A stretch of 64,000 nt of DNA from contig NZ_CP026121.1 of the NCBI RefSeq assembly GCF_003330845.1, forward strand, positions 2,709,501 through 2,773,500, in the 5' to 3' direction. The number at the start of each line of letters is the position of its first letter. Within the stretch, counting starts at the first letter, position 1. The translations under genes and the position numbers were made by a program. The stretch is from Streptomyces sp. Go-475 (GTDB taxonomy: Bacteria; Actinomycetota; Actinomycetes; Streptomycetales; Streptomycetaceae). Of the stretch, positions 29,889 through 39,900 are shown one piece after another. Below the pieces are notes generated by a model that was not told the DNA's origin, did not search any database, and worked only from the letters and a program-made list of their open reading frames with translations.

Positions 29889-31178
29889 CTACCAGCGCGG
29901 CACCGAGGGGGTCACCCAGGCGGGGTCGGCGATCCGCATGGCCGCCGCGTCGTCGCGGTCCCGCAGCGCGCCGTCGTCGTCCAGCCACCGCCGGTGCAGG
30001 ACGGCCAGCCGCTCGCGGTCGAGCTCCACGCCGAGCCCGGGGGCGTCGGACACCGTCACCTTGCCGCCCTCGAAGGAGAGCCGTTCGGTCAGGACGTCCT
30101 CGGACTGCCAGGGGTAGTGGGAGTCGCAGGCGTGGTGGAGGTCCGGGACGGTGGCCGCCACGTGGGTCATGGCGGCGAGGGAGATGCCCAGGTGGGTGTT
30201 GGAGTGCATGGACACGCCGACGCCGAAGGTGCGGCAGACGGCGGCGAGTTGCTGGGTGTTGCGCAGTCCGCCCCAGTAGTGGTGGTCGGAGAGCACGACC
30301 TGGACGGCGTCCTTGGCGAACGCCTCCCTGATCTCGGCGAAGGTCGTCACGCACATGTTCGTGGCGAGCGGCACACCGGTCTTCGCGGCGACCTCGGCCA
30401 TGCCGGTGGTGCCGAGGGTGGGGTCCTCCAGGTACTCGAGGACGTCCCCGAGTTCCTCGGCCACGCGCAGGGAGGTCTCGACCGACCAGGCGCCGTTGGG
30501 GTCCAGCCGCAGCGGGTGCCCGGGGAAGGCCTCGGCGAGGGCCCGTACGGCGGCGATCTCCTCGTCGGGCGGGAAGACGCCGCCCTTGAGCTTGAAGGAG
30601 GTGAAGCCGTACCGCTCCGTGAACCGCCGGGCCTGCTCCACCACCCCGGCCGGATCGACGGCGGCGCCCCAGTCGTCCCGCTCGGCCGGCACGCCCTCGG
30701 GGTGGCCGGCCCACTTGTAGAACAGGTAGGCGCTGTACTCGACGGCGTCGCGCACCTTGCCGCCGAGCAGCGCGTGCACGGGCAGTCCGAGCGTCTTGCC
30801 GAGGGCGTCGAGGCAGGCGACCTCGAAGCCGGAGACGACGGACAGCCGCAGCTTGCCGGCCGTCTGGACGCCGCGCAGCCCGCCGACGTCGACGGCGTTC
30901 TCCACCCGGGAGGCGTCCACGGCCACCTCGTCCGCGACCGTGAACAGCCCGTTCAGATCGCTGACCTGGCGTCCCTTCAGCCGCTCGGCGAAGGGCCGGG
31001 CCAGCTCCAGGTACTTGGTGTCGCCGTAGGTCTCCCCCACGCCGGTGATCCCGTCCGCCGTGACGACCTCGACGATCAGCCGGGGCGTGTACGGCTGGTG
31101 CACGCCCTGCGTGTTCAGCAGCGGCGGGTCCGCGACCAGGATCGGCGTCAGCCGTACGTCCGTGACGGTGAGGTTCAC
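29889..31178 (-). CDS. gudD: Glucarate dehydratase (enolase superfamily)
   Basis: 429 aa. It converts D-glucarate to 5-dehydro-4-deoxy-D-glucarate. The catalytic Lys pair is in SFKLKGG, metal ligands include Asp in LRLDPNGAW and Glu in EYLEDP, and the general-base His is in SMHSNTHLGIS. The GTG start overlaps the stop of the next upstream gene by 4 bp, and that gene encodes the following pathway enzyme. A divergent IclR gene lies upstream of the pair. Confidence 0.93.
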   Translation of the reverse strand: MNLTVTDVRLTPILVADPPLLNTQGVHQPYTPRLIVEVVTADGITGVGETYGDTKYLELARPFAERLKGRQVSDLNGLFTVADEVAVDASRVENAVDVGGLRGVQTAGKLRLSVVSGFEVACLDALGKTLGLPVHALLGGKVRDAVEYSAYLFYKWAGHPEGVPAERDDWGAAVDPAGVVEQARRFTERYGFTSFKLKGGVFPPDEEIAAVRALAEAFPGHPLRLDPNGAWSVETSLRVAEELGDVLEYLEDPTLGTTGMAEVAAKTGVPLATNMCVTTFAEIREAFAKDAVQVVLSDHHYWGGLRNTQQLAAVCRTFGVGVSMHSNTHLGISLAAMTHVAATVPDLHHACDSHYPWQSEDVLTERLSFEGGKVTVSDAPGLGVELDRERLAVLHRRWLDDDGALRDRDDAAAMRIADPAWVTPSVPRW

Positions 31179-32116
31179 AGGGCGGCTCCCACGAGGTCGA
31201 GTCCGGCGGTGAGGACGGCGCGGAGGGCGGCCAGGTCGGCGGGCGAGGGGTCGGTGAGCGGGGCGCGGACGGGGCCCACGGCGTGCCCGCGCAGCCGGGC
31301 CGCCGCCTTCACCAGCGACACGGCGTACCCGGGGACGCGGTCGCGCAGTTCGACGAGCGGGACGTAGAAGCCGCGCAGCAGCTTGTCGACGGTGCCGTGG
31401 TCGCCGTCGCGCAGGGCGGCGAAGAAGGCGCAGGCGATCTCGGGGGCGAAGGCGTGCACGGCGGAGGAGTAGGCGGGGACGCCGACGGTGGCGTAGGCGC
31501 GGGCCTGGATCTCGGCGGTGGCGGCGCCGTTGAAGAACAGGAAGTCCTCGGGCGCGGCGAGCGTGAGGCGTTGCAGCCGGTCGAGGTCGCTGTGGCCGTC
31601 CTTGAGGCCGATGACGTTCGGCAGGGCGGCGACCCGCTTGAGCGACTCGGCGGTGAAGGCGACCTGGCCCCGCTGGTAGGCGATCAGGGGCAGTGCCGTG
31701 CGGGCGGCGATCTGTTCCAGCTGGGCGACCAGGCCGTCCTGCGGGGCGGCGACGAGGTAGTGCGGGAGGACCAGGAGCGCGTCGGCTCCCGCGTCCTCGG
31801 CGATGCGCGCGAAGCGGACGGCCTGCGCCCAGCCGTAGCCGATGCCCGCGACGACGGGGACGCGGCCGGCCGCCTCCTCGACGGTGACGCTGACGACCCG
31901 CCGGTACTCGTCCTCGTCGAGGGAGAAGAACTCCCCGGTGCCGCAGGCGGGGAAGACCGCGCCGGGCGAGGCGGCGAGCCGGTCCGCGAGGTAGGCGCGG
32001 AAGCCGTCCGGGTCGAGGGTGCCGTCGTCGCGGAAGCTGGTCAGCGGGAACGACAGCACGCCGCCCGCCATGCCCTCCCGCAGCCGGTGTGCGACCGCTG
32101 CCGGTCCAGCGCTCAC
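31175..32116 (-). CDS. kdgD: 5-dehydro-4-deoxyglucarate dehydratase
   Basis: DapA-superfamily enzyme, 313 aa, that converts the gudD product to 2,5-dioxopentanoate with loss of CO2 and water. The Schiff-base Lys is in NVIGLKDGHSD and the expected Gly-Thr-Gly-Glu in PACGTGEFFSL. GTG 32116 is the likely start because AAGGAG lies 6 bases before it; the ATG at 32122 would follow that site with no spacing. With gudD it makes a two-step glucarate route. The dehydrogenase to 2-oxoglutarate is not in the window. Confidence 0.93.
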   Translation of the reverse strand: MSAGPAAVAHRLREGMAGGVLSFPLTSFRDDGTLDPDGFRAYLADRLAASPGAVFPACGTGEFFSLDEDEYRRVVSVTVEEAAGRVPVVAGIGYGWAQAVRFARIAEDAGADALLVLPHYLVAAPQDGLVAQLEQIAARTALPLIAYQRGQVAFTAESLKRVAALPNVIGLKDGHSDLDRLQRLTLAAPEDFLFFNGAATAEIQARAYATVGVPAYSSAVHAFAPEIACAFFAALRDGDHGTVDKLLRGFYVPLVELRDRVPGYAVSLVKAAARLRGHAVGPVRAPLTDPSPADLAALRAVLTAGLDLVGAAL

Positions 32117-32127
32117 GAGCATCTCCT

Positions 32128-32148
32128 TATGTAGACGTCATCTACGTA
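32128..32148. promoter_or_regulatory. Candidate IclR operator between kdgD and its regulator
   Basis: A near-perfect palindrome, TATGTAGA-CGTCA-TCTACGTA, matches in 7 of 8 arm positions. It starts 12 bases upstream of the kdgD GTG and overlaps its ribosome-binding and promoter zone, which suits repression. It lies 70 bases upstream of the iclR-type gene, so both could be regulated. Confidence 0.6.
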
Positions 32149-32217
32149 TGAGAATGAAGGTTAGATATACGAACAGGGGGCGTCAACCGCGCGCGGCGGC
32201 CCGATTACCATCGGCGC

Positions 32218-33000
32218 ATGTCAGACACAGGGGGCGTCCGCGAGGTGAAGTCCGCGGCGCGCACGGTCGAGCTGCTGGAACTCCTCGCGGCGCGCGGCGA
32301 CCGCCCGGCCCGGCTCCAGGAGCTGGCCGGTGAACTCGGCGTGCCGCGCAGCTCGATGTACGCGCTGCTGCAGACCCTCATCGCGCGCGGCTGGGTCCGC
32401 ACGGACGTCACCGGCTCCCTGTACGGCATCGGCATCCACGCCCTGCTCACCGGCACCAGCTACCTCGACTCCGACCCCCGGGTCCGGCTCGTACGGCCGT
32501 ATCTCGACGAGGCCTCCGAGGCGCTCGGCGAGACGATCCACCTGGGCCGGCTGGACGGCCGGGACGTGGCGTACCTGGCCACGCGGGAGTCGCACGAGTA
32601 CCTGCGGACCATCAGCCGGGTGGGGCGGCGGCTGCCCGCGCACGCCGGCGCCCTGGGCAAGGCGCTGCTGGCGGAACGCCCCGACGAGGAACTGCCCGAG
32701 GGGCCGTACGAGGCGCTGACCCCGAACTCGCACACCAGCCGGGAGTCGCTCGCGGCCGACCTCGCGCGGATCCGGGCCCGCGGCTGGTCCGAGGACCGCG
32801 AGGAGGGCGTGCCCGGGATCGTCGGCTTCGGGTTCGCGCTGCGCTACGACACCCCCGCGCAGGACGCGATCAGCTGCTCGGTGCCGGTCGCCCGGCTCAC
32901 CCCGGAGCACGAGGAGCGGATCGTCGCCGTGATGCGGGAGATCCGGGCGAAGATCGAGGCGACGGCGCCGGCGGGGGCCGGATCGGTGCACTGGCGCTAG
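32218..33000 (+). CDS. IclR-family transcriptional regulator
   Basis: 260 aa. N-terminal winged HTH (about residues 10-70, with LQELAGELGVPRSSMYALLQTLIARGW) and a GAF-like effector domain (about 80-250, HAGALGKALLAE and GIVGFGFALR). It is divergent from kdgD-gudD, whose intergenic palindrome it probably binds, with glucarate or a pathway intermediate as inducer. Confidence 0.95.
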   Translation: MSDTGGVREVKSAARTVELLELLAARGDRPARLQELAGELGVPRSSMYALLQTLIARGWVRTDVTGSLYGIGIHALLTGTSYLDSDPRVRLVRPYLDEASEALGETIHLGRLDGRDVAYLATRESHEYLRTISRVGRRLPAHAGALGKALLAERPDEELPEGPYEALTPNSHTSRESLAADLARIRARGWSEDREEGVPGIVGFGFALRYDTPAQDAISCSVPVARLTPEHEERIVAVMREIRAKIEATAPAGAGSVHWR

Positions 33001-33024
33001 CCGAAGGCGCGGACATCACCTCGT

Positions 33025-33066
33025 AAAAGGGCGCTCGTTCACCCGAAAAGGGCGCTCTTCTACCCG
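33025..33066. repeat. 21-bp tandem direct repeat upstream of the MFS gene
   Basis: Two copies of a unit beginning AAAAGGGCGCTC and ending ACCCG (33025-33045 and 33046-33066) agree in 18 of 21 positions. The period is two helical turns, so both copies face the same side of the DNA. The repeats lie about 160-200 bases before the MFS start and 25 bases after the IclR stop. Confidence 0.6.
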
Positions 33067-33226
33067 GGCTTCACCACCCCAAACGCAACGTGCTCCACAT
33101 CACACCCCCTGGGCTCCCGTGCCCGACTGCTTGCTTGATACAAATTGCCCGCGCGTTCCTGTCCGTCGACGGTCGTCGCCCATTCCCCCTTCTCTTCCGC
33201 TCCTTTCGCATGCCCTGGGAACGCCC

Positions 33227-34540
33227 GTGCTCGCCCCCCGCACCACACCCTGGCCCCTCGTCGCCCTTTTCACGGCCGGGTACCTCGCTCCGTATCTGCT
33301 GCCGACCACCGTCGGCCGGCTCGACTCGGACCTTCCGCTCTCCGCCACGCAGGCCGGCGCCGTCGGCAGTGCCCTGCTGCTGAGTTCGGCCGCCGCCGGT
33401 TTCGCCCTCGCCTCACGGGTCGAACGGATCGGGGCCCGCGCCCTCGCCCGCCTCGGTCTCGCCCTGGCCCTGCTCGGCTACGGCGGTGCCGCCCTGACCA
33501 CCGCCGTCCCGGCCGTCGTCGCCGGTGCGATGGTCGGCGGGTTCGGATCCGGCACGGCCACCACCGTCGCCGCCACCCTCATCGCGGGACAGCGCGATCC
33601 GCACCGGGCCTCCACCGCCGGGCTGCTCAGCGTCTCCGCCCTCGCGGGCGCGGTGTATCTGACCGTGCCGCACCTCGGCCCGGGGCACGGACTGCCCCTG
33701 GCCGCGATCGCCCTCACGGCCCTGGCCGTGTGGCCGCTGGCCGGCCGCCTCCCGGCCGGCACGCCCGCCGCTCCCGCCCGGCAGGACAAGGCCCGGTTGC
33801 CGCACGCCCGTTCGGGGCTGGTGCTGGCCGCCGCCATGGTGTGCTGGTCGCTCGCCCAGAACTCCCTGTGGGGCGTCAGCGGACGGATCGGGCTGACGCA
33901 GGCCCACCTCAGCGAGGCCACCGTCGGTGCCGTCTTCGCCGTGGCACTGGGCGCCGGGCTGACCGGCGTCCTCGCGGCGGGCGCGCTCGGGGCGCGGCTG
34001 GGACGCGCGGTGCCGATCGGCGCGGGCACGGTCCTGATCGCCGGCTGCATCGTGCTGAGTGCCTCCGCGACGGGCCTGACGAGTTTCGCGGCCGGCGAGA
34101 TCGCCTGGAACACGCTGTACCCGGTGGTGCTGTCGTACCTGATCGGGCTCGCCGCCTCGCTCGACCCGCGCGGGCGCTGGGCGGTGCTGGTCGGCTCGGC
34201 GTCCTCGCTGGGCACGGCCGCCGGGCCGCTGACCGGCAGTGTGCTCTCGGCGCAGGCCGGGTTCCCGGTCATGGGCGCGGTCCTCGGCGCCGGGCTGCTG
34301 GTGATCGCCCTGCCGATGACCGCCGTCGCCCTGCACACCGGCGGACGCCCACTGCTGCCCGGCGCGATCCGCCGCCGCGGCGGGCACCCGGCCGCCCTGG
34401 TCGCCGCCGCCACCGGCACCCCGACCGGCGCGATCCCGGAGATCGGCGCCCCGGAGCAGCCAGTGGTGGAGATCCCGGTGGACACCCCGGCCGTCCCCGC
34501 CCAGCGCGCCTACGGCAAGGCGGGGTCGGAGGTCCTCTGA
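33227..34540 (+). CDS. MFS transporter
   Basis: 437 aa with about 12 hydrophobic segments. The N-terminal half lacks the strict GxLaDrxGRrr motif, and the loop carries ASRVERIGARALAR. The C-terminal tail (about 375-437) is soluble, Pro/Ala-rich. GTG 33227 with GGGA 7 bases upstream is the likely start; a longer frame from 33119 begins with a non-membrane segment. Transport substrate unknown. Confidence 0.8.
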   Translation: MLAPRTTPWPLVALFTAGYLAPYLLPTTVGRLDSDLPLSATQAGAVGSALLLSSAAAGFALASRVERIGARALARLGLALALLGYGGAALTTAVPAVVAGAMVGGFGSGTATTVAATLIAGQRDPHRASTAGLLSVSALAGAVYLTVPHLGPGHGLPLAAIALTALAVWPLAGRLPAGTPAAPARQDKARLPHARSGLVLAAAMVCWSLAQNSLWGVSGRIGLTQAHLSEATVGAVFAVALGAGLTGVLAAGALGARLGRAVPIGAGTVLIAGCIVLSASATGLTSFAAGEIAWNTLYPVVLSYLIGLAASLDPRGRWAVLVGSASSLGTAAGPLTGSVLSAQAGFPVMGAVLGAGLLVIALPMTAVALHTGGRPLLPGAIRRRGGHPAALVAAATGTPTGAIPEIGAPEQPVVEIPVDTPAVPAQRAYGKAGSEVL

Positions 34541-34543
34541 CCC

Positions 34544-35560
34544 CTACGCGAAGGTGTACGCCTCGACTTCGGCGAGGTACCGCGCCCGCAGCTCCTCGTC
34601 GTCCTCCAGGAACGAGGCGAGGAAGGAGTTGCGGGCGAGCTGCCGCAGCCGCTCCTCGCCCAGGCCCAGCGTGTCGCGGACGGCGTCGAAGTTGTCGCCG
34701 GCGTAGCCGCCGAAGTAGGCCGGGTCGTCGGAGTTGACCGTGCACATCAGGCCGGCGTCCAGCATGGCGGGCAGCGGGTGGTCGGCGAGGGTGTCGACGG
34801 TCCGCAGCCGGACGTTCGACAGCGGGCAGAGCGTCAGCGGCACCCGGTCCCGCACCAGCCGCTCCACCAGCGCCGGGTCCTCCACGCAGCGCAGCCCGTG
34901 GTCGACGCGCTCGACGCCGAGCACGTCCAGCGCCTGGGTGATGTACTCCGGCGGGCCCTCCTCGCCCGCGTGGGCGACCCGCCGCAGGCCCAGCGCGGCG
35001 GCGGCCTCGTAGACCTCGCGGAACTTCACCGGCGGGTGCCCGACCTCGGCCGAGTCGAGGCCGACGCCGGTGATCCGGTCCAGGTACGGCCCCGCCGCGT
35101 CGAGCGTGGCCAGCGCCGACTCGGCGGACTCGTCGCGCAGGAAGCACAGGATCAGCCGGGTCGAGACGCCGTGGTTCGCCTCGCTGCTCCCCAGCGCGCG
35201 CCACAGCCCCTCGACGACCGTGCCGAGCTCCAGCCCGCGGCTGGTGTGGGCCTGCGGGTCGAAGAAGATCTCCGCGTGCCGCACGCCCTGCGCGGCGGCC
35301 CGGGCCAGGTACGCGTTCGCCAGGTCCTCGAAGTCCCGCTCGGTGCGCAGGACGGCCATGAGCTCGTAGTACAGGTTCAGGAACGACTGGAGATCCTCGA
35401 AGCGGTAGGCCTCGCGCAGCTCGTCCGTATCGGCGTACGGCAGCGTGACGCCGTTGCGCGCGGCGAGCTCGAAGGCCAGTTCCGGTTCCAGGGTGCCTTC
35501 GATATGAAGGTGCAGTTCGGCTTTGGGGAGGAACATCAATTCATCGTACGGCCGTTTCAC
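34544..35560 (-). CDS. Adenosine/adenine deaminase family protein
   Basis: 338 aa amidohydrolase. Metal and catalytic residues: [11 protein letters not shown] (first His pair), [10 protein letters not shown] (His, Glu), DHGLR (His) and [11 protein letters not shown] (Asp pair). The IEGTLEPE and DDPAYFGGY motifs resemble fungal Aah1-type and bacterial adenine deaminases more than adenosine deaminases, but activity is not proven by this. The GTG start overlaps the RNase Z stop by 4 bp. Confidence 0.88.
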   Translation of the reverse strand: MKRPYDELMFLPKAELHLHIEGTLEPELAFELAARNGVTLPYADTDELREAYRFEDLQSFLNLYYELMAVLRTERDFEDLANAYLARAAAQGVRHAEIFFDPQAHTSRGLELGTVVEGLWRALGSSEANHGVSTRLILCFLRDESAESALATLDAAGPYLDRITGVGLDSAEVGHPPVKFREVYEAAAALGLRRVAHAGEEGPPEYITQALDVLGVERVDHGLRCVEDPALVERLVRDRVPLTLCPLSNVRLRTVDTLADHPLPAMLDAGLMCTVNSDDPAYFGGYAGDNFDAVRDTLGLGEERLRQLARNSFLASFLEDDEELRARYLAEVEAYTFA

Positions 35561-36483
35561 CGACGCTTCGGAACCGGCACCCTCAGTAGATCGTGCGCCA
35601 CGGTCAGCTCACCGTCGTACCCGGCGGCCCGTGCCTGCCGCTCGAAGTCGTCCGGGTCGGTATAGCGCTGGCTGAAGTGGGTGAGCACGAGGTGCCGCAC
35701 CCCGCTCTCCCGGGCCACCCGCGCGGCCTGAGCCGCCGTCAGGTGGCCGTGCTCGACGGCGAGTTCCTCGTCCTCGTCGAGGAACGTCGACTCGATGACG
35801 AGCAGGTCGCAGCCCTCGGCCAGCGCGTACACCCCGTCGCAGAGCCGGGTGTCCATGACGAACGCGAACCGCTGCCCGCGCCGCACCTCGCTGACGTCCT
35901 CCAGCGACACCCCGCCGAGCGAGCCCTCGCGCTGGATCCGGCCGATGTCCGGGCCCTTGACGCCGTGCGCGGCGAGCCGCTCGGGCAGCATGCGGCGGCC
36001 GTCGGGCTCGACGATCCGGTAGCCGTAGGACTCCACCGGGTGCGACAGCTTGCGGGCCTCCAGTGTGTAGGCGCCGGTGCGGGCGAGGGGCCCGTCGGAG
36101 GCCACCGGGGCCTCGGTGATGCCGACGGTCTCGCGGTAGGCGGTGGCGTACCGGAGCCGGTGGAAGAAGCGCTGCCCGGAGCGGGGGTAGTGGGCGGTGA
36201 TCTCGTGCGGGACCTTGTCGAGGTTGATGCGCTGGATCACGCCGGCGAGGCCGAGGGAGTGGTCGCCGTGGAAGTGCGTGACGCAGATGCGATTCAGGTC
36301 GTGCGCGGCGACCCCGGCGCGCAGCATCTGGCGCTGCGTGCCCTCGCCGGGGTCGAACAGGATGCCCTCGCCGTCCCAGCGCAGCAGGTAGCCGTTGTGG
36401 TTGCGGTGCCGGGTCGGGACCTGGCTGGCGGTGCCGAGGACGACGAGTTCGCGGACGGACAAGGCGGTTATCCCGGGGGCCAT
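35557..36483 (-). CDS. rnz: Ribonuclease Z (tRNA 3' processing)
   Basis: 308 aa metallo-beta-lactamase-fold RNase. Zinc motif [13 protein letters not shown], further ligands in VMDTRL and LTHFSQRY. It cleaves tRNA precursors at the 3' side. The start is uncertain: ATG 36483 is shown, but TTG or GTG codons about 20-30 bases further in would give the usual N-terminus [13 protein letters not shown]. It overlaps the HIT gene by 16 bp. Confidence 0.93.
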   Translation of the reverse strand: MAPGITALSVRELVVLGTASQVPTRHRNHNGYLLRWDGEGILFDPGEGTQRQMLRAGVAAHDLNRICVTHFHGDHSLGLAGVIQRINLDKVPHEITAHYPRSGQRFFHRLRYATAYRETVGITEAPVASDGPLARTGAYTLEARKLSHPVESYGYRIVEPDGRRMLPERLAAHGVKGPDIGRIQREGSLGGVSLEDVSEVRRGQRFAFVMDTRLCDGVYALAEGCDLLVIESTFLDEDEELAVEHGHLTAAQAARVARESGVRHLVLTHFSQRYTDPDDFERQARAAGYDGELTVAHDLLRVPVPKRR

Positions 36484-36821
36484 TCGAGGCCGCGGCCGCC
36501 GAGCACGTGGCCGTGCACGTGCCAGACGGTCTGGCCGGCGCCGCTGCCGGTGTTGAAGACGAGGCGGTAGCTGTCGAGCTTCTCCTCGTCCGCGACGGCC
36601 TGGGCCTCGCGCAGCACGTCCGCGGTGAGGGCCGGGTCGGCGGCGGCGAGGGCGGCGGCGTTCTCGTAGTGGGCCTTGGGGATCACGAGGACGTGGGTGG
36701 GTGCCTGGGGGTTGATGTCGCGGAAGGCGACGGTGGTGTCCGTCTGGCGGACGATCGTCGCCGGGATGGTGCCTGCGACGATCTTGCAGAACAGGCAGTC
36801 GTCCTGGGGTTCCCCGGCCAT
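36468..36821 (-). CDS. HIT-family nucleotide hydrolase
   Basis: 117 aa histidine-triad protein (HINT branch). The triad is [11 protein letters not shown], with the N-terminal [13 protein letters not shown] typical of Hint proteins, which hydrolyse purine nucleoside phosphoramidates. It begins the adjacent set HIT-RNase Z-adenine deaminase and follows tricorn on the same strand after a 125-base gap. Confidence 0.95.
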   Translation of the reverse strand: MAGEPQDDCLFCKIVAGTIPATIVRQTDTTVAFRDINPQAPTHVLVIPKAHYENAAALAAADPALTADVLREAQAVADEEKLDSYRLVFNTGSGAGQTVWHVHGHVLGGRGLEWPPG

Positions 36822-36879
36822 TCGGTTACCTCCGAAGTCTGGGCGGTGTGGTGCGCAGTCGGCATCGTATCGTCGTCGG

Positions 36880-36950
36880 GCGCGGGTGATTCGTGGCTGG
36901 TCGCGCCCACGCGGCGGAGCCGCATGTCGACACAGCCCCGCGCCCCTCAG
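36880..36950. repeat. Streptomyces-type extragenic palindromic repeat
   Basis: The intergenic stretch contains GCGGC-GGA-GCCGC (36911-36923) flanked by TGGCTGGTCGCGCC and TGTCGACACAGCCCCGCGCC. I recognise this arrangement from many Streptomyces intergenic regions, where near-identical copies recur. It overlaps the end of the tricorn gene and may act as a transcription terminator. Confidence 0.55.
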
Positions 36951-39900
36951 GCGGGCAGGCCCGGAGGCGTTTTCGCCGGTGCCGTCTCCAGGCTTTCGAG
37001 CGCCATACGGATGGCCTCGTCGAGCTGCGCATCCCTGCCCGCCGCGTAGTCCTGGGGGCGTTGCACCACCTCCACGTCCGGATCCACCCCGTGGTTCTCC
37101 ACCCCCCACCCGTAGCCCTCCAGCCAGAACGCGTACTTCGGCTGGGTGACCAGCGTGCCGTCGACCAGGCGGTAGCGGCTGTCGATGCCGATGACGCCGC
37201 CCCAGGTGCGGGTGCCGACGACCGGGCCGATGCCGAGGGCCTTGATCGCGGCGTTGACGATGTCGCCGTCGGAGCCGGAGAACTCGTTGGCCACGGCGAC
37301 GACCGGGCCGCGGGGCGCGTCGCGCGGGTAGCTCTCGGCGCGCATGCCGCGGGGCAGGTCCCAGCCGACGACGCGGCGGGCCAGCTTCTCCACGACCAGT
37401 TGGGAGGTGTGGCCGCCGCGGTTCTCGCGGACGTCGACGACCAGGCCCTCGCGGGCGACCTCGACGCGCAGGTCGCGGTGGATCTGGGCCCAGCCGGGCG
37501 CCTGCATGTCGGGGACGTGCAGGTAGCCGAGGCGGCCGCCGGACTTCTCGTGGACGTAGGCGCGGCGGTCGGCGACCCAGGCGTGGTAGCGCAGGGGCTC
37601 CTCGTCGGCGACCGGGACGACGACGGCGTGCCGCGGGTCGCCGCCGCCGGACGGGGAGATGGTCAGCTCCACCGGCTTGCCCGCCGTGCCGATCAGGAGC
37701 GGGCCGGGGCCTGCGACCGGGTCGACGGGCTGCCCGGCGATCGCGACGATGGCGTCCCCGGGGCGTACCGCGACGCCGGGGGCGGCCAGCGGGCTGCGGG
37801 CGTCCGGGTCGGAGGTCTCGGAGGGCAGGATGCGGTCGACGCGCCAGCTGCCGTCCTCGTGGCGGGAGATGTCGGCGCCGAGCAGGCCCTGGCGGGGGCC
37901 GCCGCCGTGGCCGCCGCGCGGGGTGACGTAGGCGTGCGAGGTGCCGAGTTCGCCCTGGACCTCCCACAGCAGGTCGACGAGGTCGTCATGGGTGGCGCAC
38001 CGGTCCACGACCGGGCGGTAGCGGTCGAGGACGCCGTCCCAGTCGACGCCGCTCATGTCCGGCCGCCAGAAGTGGTCCCGCATGATGCGGCCGTTCTCGT
38101 CGAACATCTGCCGCCACTCGGCCGCCGGGTCGACGAACTGCCGTACGCGGCCGAGGTCGACGGTGATGTTGGTGTCGCTGTCGTCGTCGTTCGAGGCGCG
38201 CCGGTCGCTGGGGACGACCTTCAGCCGTCCGTCGGTCCACAGCAGCACCCGCTTGCCGTCGCCGCTGACCTCGAAGTGGTCGGCGTCGACGGCGAGGTGC
38301 TCGACGCGCTGCTGGGCGAGGTCGTACCGCTCCAGCTCGGACTTGGGCTCGGGGTCGTCCGGGGTGGCCCGGGACGCGCCGAGCACACCGGCGACCGGGT
38401 GGCGCAGCCACAGCACGCCGTCCTTGGCGGCCCGCAGGTTGGAGTAGCGGGCGGCCTCGACCGGGAAGGGCACGATGCGGTCGGCGAGGCCCTCGAGGTC
38501 GATGCGGGTGGTGGGGGTGCCCTCGCTGTCGGGGGTCTCCTCCCGGTCGGGCGTCTCGAAGGACCGGCCGTGCCGCTGCGGCCCGAACGGCGACGGGGTG
38601 GTCGCCGCGAGGGTGATGAGGTGCGGCCGGGCGCCCTCGACGAAGGCCAGGTCGAAGACGTGCTCGTCGTAGACCGGGTCGAAGGAGCGGGTCGACAGGA
38701 ACGCGAGGTGCTTGCCGTCGGCGGTGAACGCGGGCGCGTAGTCCTGGAAGCGCAGCGGGGTCGCCTCGGTGACCGACAGGTCGGTGGTGTTGGCGAGCTT
38801 CAGCTGGCACAGGGGCCGCGGGCCGGGGTGGGACCAGGCGAGCCAGGTCGAGTCGGGTGAGAAGACGAGCCCCGACACGTCGCCGTCCTCGCTGCGGTCG
38901 ACCTCCCGCACCTCGCCGGTCTCCCGCTCGACGAGCAGCAGGCGCCCGTCGTGGGAGGCCACGGCGGCGCGGCTGCCGTCGGGCGCCATGGCGAGGTCCA
39001 GTACGCGGCCGAGCTGCCCGGCGGCGAGCCGGCGCGGTGTCGCCCCGGGGGCGAGGCCGGTGGCGGGCGCGAACTCCAGGGCGTCGTCGCCCTCGGCGTC
39101 CGTCACCCACACCACCCACTCCTCGCCGTCGGCGCGGAACGTCCGCGGCAGCCGGGCCCGTACGCCGGGTGTCGCGGCCAGCGCGCGGGCCGGGCCGGAG
39201 CGGTGGGTGACCCAGTGGACGGAGCCGCGCACGGAGACGGCGCTGCCCCGCGCGGTGTGGTCCGGGGACGCCGACCCGAACCAGCGGGCGGCGTTCACCG
39301 GGAACGGCTGGAGGTCGACGCGCTGCCCGCCCAGCCGCACGTCGAGCCGGCGCGGCTCGGCCCCGTCCAGGTCGTCCAGCAGCCAGAGTTCACCGGCGCT
39401 GGAGTAGACGACCCGGGTGCCGTCGGTCGCGGCGTGCCGGGCGTAGAAGCCGTCGAGGGGGGTGTGGCGGCGCAGGTCGGAGCCGTCGGCGAGGGAGGAG
39501 TACAGCGCGCCGGTGCCCTCGTGGTCGGAGAGGAACGCGACCCGGTCCCCCGCCCACAGCGGGTACTCGATGTTGCCGTCGAGGTCCTCGTGGAGCCGGA
39601 CGAACTCGCCGTCGCCCTCGCGGTCGATCCACAACTTGCCCGCCGTACCGCCCCGGTACCGCTTCCACCAGGCCGCCTCGCGTCCCATGGGCGCGGACAG
39701 CAGCACCGTGTGCGGGCCGTAGGCGATGTCGCCGACGGGGCCGTAGGGCAGGGTGGCGGCCGGGCCGCCGTCGAGCGGGACGGCACGCGCCCAGGTGCGG
39801 CGCAGGCTCGCCTGCCCCTGGGTGCTGATCGCCAGTACCTCGCCGTCCGGGGTCCAGCCGCGCACCTGGGTCTTCAGACTCCCCCAGTACGTCAGGCGCT

